This document shows positions 47,878 to 52,943 of a stretch of 52,943 nucleotides of DNA, one piece after another. The DNA is taken from contig DASXCO010000189.1 in NCBI GenBank assembly GCA_036491125.1, forward strand, positions 1-52,943, written 5' to 3'. The translations under genes and the position numbers were made by a program. Position 1 is the stretch's first letter. Every line of letters begins with the position of its first letter. The notes beneath the pieces are model-generated. The model was not told where the DNA came from. It did not search any database and was given only the letters and a program-made list of their open reading frames with translations. The DNA comes from Acidimicrobiales bacterium. Lineage in GTDB: Bacteria > Actinomycetota > Acidimicrobiia > Acidimicrobiales > AC-9.

Positions 47878-49919
47878 CACCGGCTGGTGTCCGAGGGCCC
47901 ACCCGGCGGGCCGTCGAGTGACTTGGGGGAGTGAGCGCGTACGAGTGCTGCTTCGCCGCTCGGTCGCTGTCTAGATGGATTGCCAGAGTCCCCGAGGTGG
48001 CCGAAGAAAGCCGCGACATCGCCGCGGGTGCGGGTGCGGGTCATGGGCGGGAGGGCTCGCACGAGGTCCCAGCGATAGCTGGCCTTCGCCAGTCGCGCGT
48101 CCAGTACGGCAACTACTCCCCGGTCGGTGGCCGAGCGGATGAGGCGCCCAGTTCCCTGGGCGAGGAGAGTGGCGGCCCGAGGCAGGTCAACCTCCCGGAA
48201 GGCCGTCGAGCCGAATCGTTCCCGTCGGGCCTGGAGCAACGGCTCGTCAGGTCGGGGGAAGGGGATGCGGTCAATGACCACCAGCGACAGGGCAGGACCG
48301 GGTACGTCGACCCCCTGCCAAAAGCCCATGGTCGCGAAGAGACAGGAGGTCTCGTCGCGGGAGAACGCCTCGACGAGGGCCTGTTTGGGCAGCTCGGACT
48401 GGGTCATGAGGCGAAATGGGACTCGCGCTCGTAGCGCCGCCGCGGCCCCTTCCATGGCGCGCCAGCTGGTGAACAACGCCAGGGTGCGGCCGCCTGCTGC
48501 CTCGATCAGCGCAGCGAGCTCTTCGTGCAGGGCCGCCTCAGCATCCTCGCGGCGACGATCTGGCAGGTGGGTGGCGCAGTAGAGCAAGGCGTTCGTCGCG
48601 TACGGGAAGGGGCTGCCGGCATCCAGTTGGTCGTTGGCTCCCTCGCCCATGCCCAGTCGGCGTCCGATGCCCGGTGGGATCGTGGCGCTGGTGAGAACGA
48701 CCGTTGTTCGAGCCCACAGCGCGTCGGCTAGCACCGGGCCGACGTCGAGGGGCGCTACCTTGAGTACCGGCGCGTGCGGAAGTCCATCCGCCCAGGCGAC
48801 CTGATCTGGACCCACATCGGACGCGATCGCCACGTCGGCCGTGAGATGACCGGCCGCCAGTACGGCCCTCGTCCTGGCTGCTCCTCCCGGGCCCGGCTGG
48901 TCGCGACCGGGGTCGGCATCGGCGTGCCGGAGCGCTGAGCTGATCCGCGAGAGCCGGGCCGACGCCACCTCCAGCGCGCTGGCCAGGTGCAGATCGGACT
49001 GGGGCGGCACCCGGCGGCCGACGTGTGGTGACAGGGCTGCATCGAGTCCGTCGCCGGCTCCCGCCAGCTCGTCGGCCAGGGTCGATTCGTCCCGCGGGAG
49101 CACGGCGCGCGCCAATCGGGCGAGGGCGCGGAAGCGTCCCGCCGCGACTTCGGCACCGAAGGCGGCGATCATCACGTCCTCGACCTCGTGGGCCTCGTCG
49201 AAGACCACCACATCGTGCTCCGGGAGGACGGCGCCCCCGCTGGCGAGATGGGCGCCGTACAGGTGGGTGTTCACGACGACGATGTCGGCCCCCGCCGCCC
49301 GCTCCCGGGCCGCCTCGGTGAAGCACCTCTCGCCTGCGGGGCAGCGGTGCGCCCCCGGGCACTCTCTCGGTCCGACGCTCACCATGGCCCACGCCCGGGG
49401 GCTCGGCTCGAAGTCAAGCTCGGCCCGGTCGCCGCTCGTCGACTCGGCGCCCCAGCTCAGCAGGCGCCGCGCTTGCACGACCATGCCATCGGCCGATCCC
49501 GAGCTGGCGCCGGCTTCGTCCCAGCCGGCAGCCTCCTCCAGGCCCAACTGCTCCCCCCCTCCGGCCATCTCGGCGGCTCGTTGGCGGCACAAGTAGTTGG
49601 ACCTGCCTTTGAGCACGGCGAACCGAAACGGTCGTCCCAGATGACGAGCGAGGAACGGGAGGTCGTTCGTGGCCAGCTGGTCCTGTAGCGCCTTGGTGGC
49701 AGTGGCGACTACCACGCGCTTGCCGGACAGGATCGCGGGGATCAGATAGGCCAGCGACTTCCCAGTCCCGGTCCCGGCCTGGACAACCAGGTGGCGGCGA
49801 TCGTGGATTGCCCGCCCCACCGCCTCGGCCATGGCCCGTTGTCCCTCACGAGCTTCCCCTCCCTGGGGCAGCGCCCGCACGACTTGCTCCAAGGCGCGCG
49901 TCACATCGGGGGAGGCCAC
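47865..49919 (-). CDS. dinG: DinG-type ATP-dependent DNA helicase (XPD-like, superfamily 2)
   Basis: 684 residues from GTG 49919. Walker A AGTGTGKS (48-55), DEAH box (241-244), and the TSAT, LFTSWRAM and late TLLAQGTGRLIRS motifs of the XPD/DinG group. Candidate Fe-S cluster cysteines are Cys111 (NYLCRQ), Cys187, Cys193 and Cys199 (ECPGAHRCPAGERC). It unwinds DNA 5' to 3', including forked and R-loop structures. An unusually Arg/Ser/Pro-rich C-terminal tail follows the helicase core. A TAGGGT -10-like hexamer 6 nt upstream suggests a leaderless transcript. Confidence 0.92.
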   Translation of the reverse strand: MASPDVTRALEQVVRALPQGGEAREGQRAMAEAVGRAIHDRRHLVVQAGTGTGKSLAYLIPAILSGKRVVVATATKALQDQLATNDLPFLARHLGRPFRFAVLKGRSNYLCRQRAAEMAGGGEQLGLEEAAGWDEAGASSGSADGMVVQARRLLSWGAESTSGDRAELDFEPSPRAWAMVSVGPRECPGAHRCPAGERCFTEAARERAAGADIVVVNTHLYGAHLASGGAVLPEHDVVVFDEAHEVEDVMIAAFGAEVAAGRFRALARLARAVLPRDESTLADELAGAGDGLDAALSPHVGRRVPPQSDLHLASALEVASARLSRISSALRHADADPGRDQPGPGGAARTRAVLAAGHLTADVAIASDVGPDQVAWADGLPHAPVLKVAPLDVGPVLADALWARTTVVLTSATIPPGIGRRLGMGEGANDQLDAGSPFPYATNALLYCATHLPDRRREDAEAALHEELAALIEAAGGRTLALFTSWRAMEGAAAALRARVPFRLMTQSELPKQALVEAFSRDETSCLFATMGFWQGVDVPGPALSLVVIDRIPFPRPDEPLLQARRERFGSTAFREVDLPRAATLLAQGTGRLIRSATDRGVVAVLDARLAKASYRWDLVRALPPMTRTRTRGDVAAFFGHLGDSGNPSRQRPSGEAALVRAHSPKSLDGPPGGPSDTSRCYDE

Positions 49920-49925
49920 CGCTCG

Positions 49926-49931
49926 ACCCTA
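49926..49931 (-). promoter_or_regulatory. -10-like element of dinG
   Basis: On the minus strand, TAGGGT is followed by 6 nt and then GTG 49919. This fits a TANNNT -10 with transcription starting at the start codon. The -35 region is poor. Confidence 0.33.
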
Positions 49932-49954
49932 GCGCGAAGTAGCAAGGGAAGTCA

Positions 49955-51304
49955 TTGATAGCACTGAAATTCAGGAGCCACCGTCGCATCGCGTGCAGTC
50001 ACCACGCGGTGAGCATGGGCGACGCAGGAACCAGGCCGCCATGGGCGGAACATTCGTTCATGGTCTCCGCATCGAAGGCTGAGGTTCGCTCGGGCACCGT
50101 AGGAAGGGCAGCGGCGCACGGAGTGGAGGCCGATGCCGCGGAGGGGGCAGAGCCAGAGGCCGGGGGTCGCATCGATCAGGCCGGCGAGACCCGGCTCGCC
50201 AGCATGGAATCGCTGCGGGCGTTGGCTGCCGTCGCCGTGTTGGTGTCGCACGTCTTCGGGTTCGCCTATCTGTGGGGACCGGCAATCTACGGAGGTTTTC
50301 TCCACCGCGTACTCCTGGGCGGGGGGTTCGCGGTGTTCCTGTTCTTCGCCCTATCGGGGTACCTGCTCTACCTTCCCTTCGCGCGTCGGGACTTCGGGGC
50401 TGGAACCAGCATCAGGCTGAGCCGCTATCTCGGCAACAGGGCCGTGCGCATCCTTCCGCTGTACTACGCAGTCCTCATCGTCGTCCTCTTGACCACCCAG
50501 CACGGGGGGACGTTCGACCAGTGGTGGCGCTTTGCTGTATTCGGGGAGAGCTTCTCCCGTCATACCGTGGGCACCGTCGACGGACCCATGTGGTCACTCG
50601 TCGTCGAGCTGCACTTCTACATACTGCTCCCAGTGCTTGCCGCGGCGATCCGTCTCCTCGCCCGCCGTTCGTACCTCCGGGCCGCATTGATGCTCGCCGT
50701 GCTCGCCGGCGCCAGCCTCGGCCTGCGGATAGCCCTGGTCGTCCACCCTGCGCATCACGACCTCCGGTGGGAGTACTCCCTTCCGACGACTTTCCTTTTC
50801 TTCGTCTCGGGGCTCGCGCTCGCCCTGGTCCGCGTTCGTTGGGAAGCGGGAACACCTAGGTGGCTGGCTGGCCCGCTGCAGAATGGCAACACGTGGCTCC
50901 TCGCCTCTCTTCCGCTGTGGCTGCTGACTTTCTGGCGGTACGACCTCGACGCGGTCGCGGCCCTGGCCAGCTTCCTGGTGGTTGGCTCGGCGGCGCTGCC
51001 ACTTCGGAGAGGCCGGCTCGTCCGCGGTCTCGACTGGCGTCCTCTCGCCGTGCTCGGCACCGCCTCCTACAGCCTCTATCTCTGGCACATGCCGATCGTC
51101 CAGGAGGTCGCGGGCGCCCGATGGTCGCCGACCGGGTTCCTGCCCCTGCTTGCCATCCTCCTGCCGCTCTGTATCGCCGTAGCACTGGTCAGTTACATAG
51201 CCATCGAATCGCCATTTCTCCGCCTTCGTCGCAGCTGGTCGGGACGTAGGCACCCCTCGCCCGCCCCGGCGGTAACCGCGGCGGTCGGGGCGACCGTGAC
51301 GTAA
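49955..51304 (+). CDS. Integral-membrane acyltransferase, OafA/acyltransferase-3 family
   Basis: 449 residues from TTG 49955 (AAGGGA 5 nt upstream); ATG 50015 is an alternative, and the first ~80 residues are hydrophilic in either case. Core motif LASMESLRALAAVAVLVSHV near residue 85, with the conserved His in VSHV, then FFALSGYLLY and a series of ~10 hydrophobic helices through residue 420. MWSLVVELHFYILLPVL and SYSLYLWHMPI are typical of this family. Such enzymes O-acylate extracytoplasmic glycans or lipids. It may decorate the surface polysaccharide but lies outside the main locus, separated by the housekeeping genes. Confidence 0.87.
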   Translation: MIALKFRSHRRIACSHHAVSMGDAGTRPPWAEHSFMVSASKAEVRSGTVGRAAAHGVEADAAEGAEPEAGGRIDQAGETRLASMESLRALAAVAVLVSHVFGFAYLWGPAIYGGFLHRVLLGGGFAVFLFFALSGYLLYLPFARRDFGAGTSIRLSRYLGNRAVRILPLYYAVLIVVLLTTQHGGTFDQWWRFAVFGESFSRHTVGTVDGPMWSLVVELHFYILLPVLAAAIRLLARRSYLRAALMLAVLAGASLGLRIALVVHPAHHDLRWEYSLPTTFLFFVSGLALALVRVRWEAGTPRWLAGPLQNGNTWLLASLPLWLLTFWRYDLDAVAALASFLVVGSAALPLRRGRLVRGLDWRPLAVLGTASYSLYLWHMPIVQEVAGARWSPTGFLPLLAILLPLCIAVALVSYIAIESPFLRLRRSWSGRRHPSPAPAVTAAVGATVT

Positions 51305-51556
51305 AACCGGGCATTCGCCGCCCCCAGGCCGTCGCAAATGGCGCGTCGCCTTCGCGGCCCGGCCCGCTCGGAGCGCCGAGGGCACAAGTTTCTCTGTCGG
51401 ATACCGCAAGTTGTCGGCTGCTCGGCCGTTGATCCCAGAACATGGTTCGAGCCCAAACGACAAGCCGACGCCACCGGAGGTCGACGCGCCGATCAGGAGA
51501 CCGACCACGCCTCGATAGCGGAGCGCGAGAGGCACGGCAGTGCGTGTGAGGATCAT

Positions 51557-52495
51557 ATGGCTGCATATGTCGCCAACGTCTCTCAACGGGTACCACCAAG
51601 CGTCGGCCGACGCGTGAGAGCAGCGGGACGCCGTGCCCGACAATGGGTCAAGAACATCAATGTCTCTTCCGCGCCTCCCGATCCGCCCGACATGACCGAC
51701 ATCACATCGATGTTCACTTGGTGCCGGGCTACTGCGGGGACGTCACGACCGCACTATCTCTGGTCGGTGCTGGCAGCGGCAAAGCTCGCGCGCAGCCTCG
51801 GCATCGAACGGATGTCGGCGATCGAGTTCGGCGTCGCGGGCGGGAACGGGCTTCTCGCCCTCGAATCGGTGGCAGAGTTGGTCGAGTCGTTGCTCGGAGT
51901 CGGCATCGACGTCTTCGGGTTCGACTCAGGGACGGGGATGCCCGAGCCGCAAGATCTCCGAGACGCCCCCTTCGTCATACAGGGTGGGAACTTCCCAATG
52001 GATGTTCACGCTCTCGAGACCCGGCTGAGCCGCGGCCGCCTCGTCTTGGGCCCGGTCGAGACCACAGCAAGGGAGTGGCTTGCCGAGGAACATCCGCCGG
52101 TCGGCTTCGTAGCATTCGACCTGGACTACTACACCTCGACTATGCACGCCTTCCATCTCCTTGATGGCGATTCCGGCCGAATCCTGCCTCGGGTCGTGTG
52201 TTATTTCGACGACATATTCGGGCTCGGCTGGAGCGACTTCAACGGCGAGCGAGCAGCCATCGCTGAGTTCAACGAGATTCACACCCACCGCAAGGTCGGC
52301 CCTGTTCACGGCCTCAAGTACGGGTTGCCCCGTACGGAGTTCGAGCTGAGCTGGCCCGAGAAGATCTACCTTGCCCACATTTTCGAGCATGATCGGTATT
52401 CCGAATACGAGGGGCCGTTGTCGGCGCGGTGGTACGACGAGCTTCGGCTTTCCCCCGGGTCCCGCCCGTCGCGACTTCACCCGGCCATCCGATGA
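51557..52495 (+). CDS. TylF/macrocin-O-methyltransferase-like protein
   Basis: 312 residues from ATG 51557 with GAGG 5-6 nt upstream. An open frame from 51338 adds 73 doubtful residues. Motif I is IEFGVAGGNGLLALE (residues 89-103), then GFDSGTGMPEPQDLR. The metal-site region is FVAFDLDYYTSTMHAF and CYFDDIFGLGW. The combination of a FGVxGG loop, DLDYY and YFDD resembles TylF-type sugar O-methyltransferases, which use Mg. Followed by a 238-bp gap before the oxidoreductase. Confidence 0.7.
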   Translation: MAAYVANVSQRVPPSVGRRVRAAGRRARQWVKNINVSSAPPDPPDMTDITSMFTWCRATAGTSRPHYLWSVLAAAKLARSLGIERMSAIEFGVAGGNGLLALESVAELVESLLGVGIDVFGFDSGTGMPEPQDLRDAPFVIQGGNFPMDVHALETRLSRGRLVLGPVETTAREWLAEEHPPVGFVAFDLDYYTSTMHAFHLLDGDSGRILPRVVCYFDDIFGLGWSDFNGERAAIAEFNEIHTHRKVGPVHGLKYGLPRTEFELSWPEKIYLAHIFEHDRYSEYEGPLSARWYDELRLSPGSRPSRLHPAIR

Positions 52496-52698
52496 GCACG
52501 GCCACCTTCTGATCTGCCTGAGCGAGGGCCCGGCGTTTTCGCAGACCCCTTCTCGAGGTCCCATACTGGTGCTTGGGCGTGCACTTCCGTAGGATCCGCT
52601 TCGGCCCGTACGCCTCGACCCTGGTGGGAGTGGGAGCGGTCGGCCGCGCTCGCGGCGTGTGGGCCCCTGGTTCTCAGGCTCCTCCCGGGCCGGCTAAC

Positions 52699-52704
52699 GA
52701 TAAT
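52699..52704 (+). promoter_or_regulatory. -10-like element of the LLM oxidoreductase gene
   Basis: GATAAT (5 of 6) stands in an otherwise GC-rich stretch 29 nt before GTG 52734, so the leader would be ~23 nt and include GAGAGGA as ribosome site. It lies in the loop of a CGGGCC/GGCCCG hairpin. No clear -35. Confidence 0.38.
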
Positions 52705-52733
52705 GGGCCCGCGCCGGGCTGAGAGGATTGTTC

Positions 52734-52943
52734 GTGCGAGTCCGGATCTTCACCGAGCCCCAACAAGGGGCCACCTACGACCAGCTGCTGACCCTCGCCC
52801 GAACGGCGGAGCAGTGCGGCTTCGATGCCTTCTTCCGCTCGGACCACTACCTGCACATCCCCGGGGTGACCGGGGGCACGGGTGAGCCGGGCCCGACCGA
52901 TGCCTGGATCACGCTGGCCGGGCTGGCTCGGGAGACGAGCCGC
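52734..52943 (+). CDS. LLM-class F420-dependent oxidoreductase (5' part, truncated by window end)
   Basis: 70 codons from GTG 52734, with GAGAGGA 6 nt upstream; the gene runs off the window. The start MRVRIFTEPQQGATYDQLLTL, then AEQCGFDAFFRSDHYL, and EPGPTDAWITLAGLARETSR match the N-terminal TIM-barrel strands of luciferase-like monooxygenases. The FRSDHY and PTDAW segments are common to F420-dependent members found widely in actinobacteria. Function beyond family is not readable from this part. Confidence 0.85.
   Translation, partial: MRVRIFTEPQQGATYDQLLTLARTAEQCGFDAFFRSDHYLHIPGVTGGTGEPGPTDAWITLAGLARETSR

Noticed and set aside
1-52943. Insertion sequences, integrases, attachment sites, CRISPR arrays, rRNA or tRNA genes
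   Set aside because: I looked for transposase motifs, terminal inverted repeats, short regularly spaced repeats and tRNA/rRNA signatures and saw none that held up.

Overview
The window is about 53 kb of very GC-rich DNA with strong NNC/NNG codon bias and many GTG or TTG starts. It carries a PhoH-YbeY-CorC-Era gene string, an F420-type LLM oxidoreductase at the right edge and LGFP repeats in a secreted enzyme. Together these point to an actinobacterium (Actinomycetota), plausibly Acidimicrobiia. The class is my inference and no rRNA or tRNA is present to test it.

Positions 1 to about 43.3 kb form a large cell-surface polysaccharide locus. Envelope machinery: an O-antigen ligase/polymerase-family membrane protein with an extra Wzz-like C-terminal domain (541), a small Wzz-like protein (5165), an initiating polyprenyl-phosphate sugar transferase (13217-14878, minus) and a Wzm/Wzt ABC exporter (20655, 21476). 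No Wzx flippase is visible, so export is most likely by the ABC route. Chain assembly: seven GT2 enzymes plus one GT2-methyltransferase fusion, six GT4 enzymes and one unassigned GT-A-like protein. Precursor supply: a nucleotidyltransferase and an SDR epimerase/dehydratase that overlap each other. Decoration: six stand-alone methyltransferases, the fused one, a hexapeptide acyltransferase, a 2OG-Fe(II) oxygenase and a sulfotransferase.

Five secreted or membrane-anchored glycoside hydrolases are scattered among these genes: two GH113-like paralogues (8818, 41802), two GH5 paralogues (32725, 38019) and a GH10 xylanase-like enzyme with LGFP repeats (22967). Having so many hydrolases inside a biosynthetic locus is the most striking aspect of the window. 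They may trim or remodel the exported glycan, or the strain may couple surface-glycan synthesis with attack on plant or microbial polysaccharides. Several have recognisable -10 elements of their own. In both GH113-like genes the -10 lies exactly 8 nt before the ATG, which suggests leaderless transcripts.

From 43.4 to 47.2 kb lies a housekeeping operon (phoH, ybeY, corC-like, era) with overlapping or closely spaced genes. It is followed by a secreted protein of unknown function that converges with a dinG-type helicase. The right end has an OafA-type acyltransferase, a TylF-like methyltransferase and the first 70 codons of an LLM-class oxidoreductase. I found no insertion sequence, integrase, CRISPR array, tRNA or rRNA.
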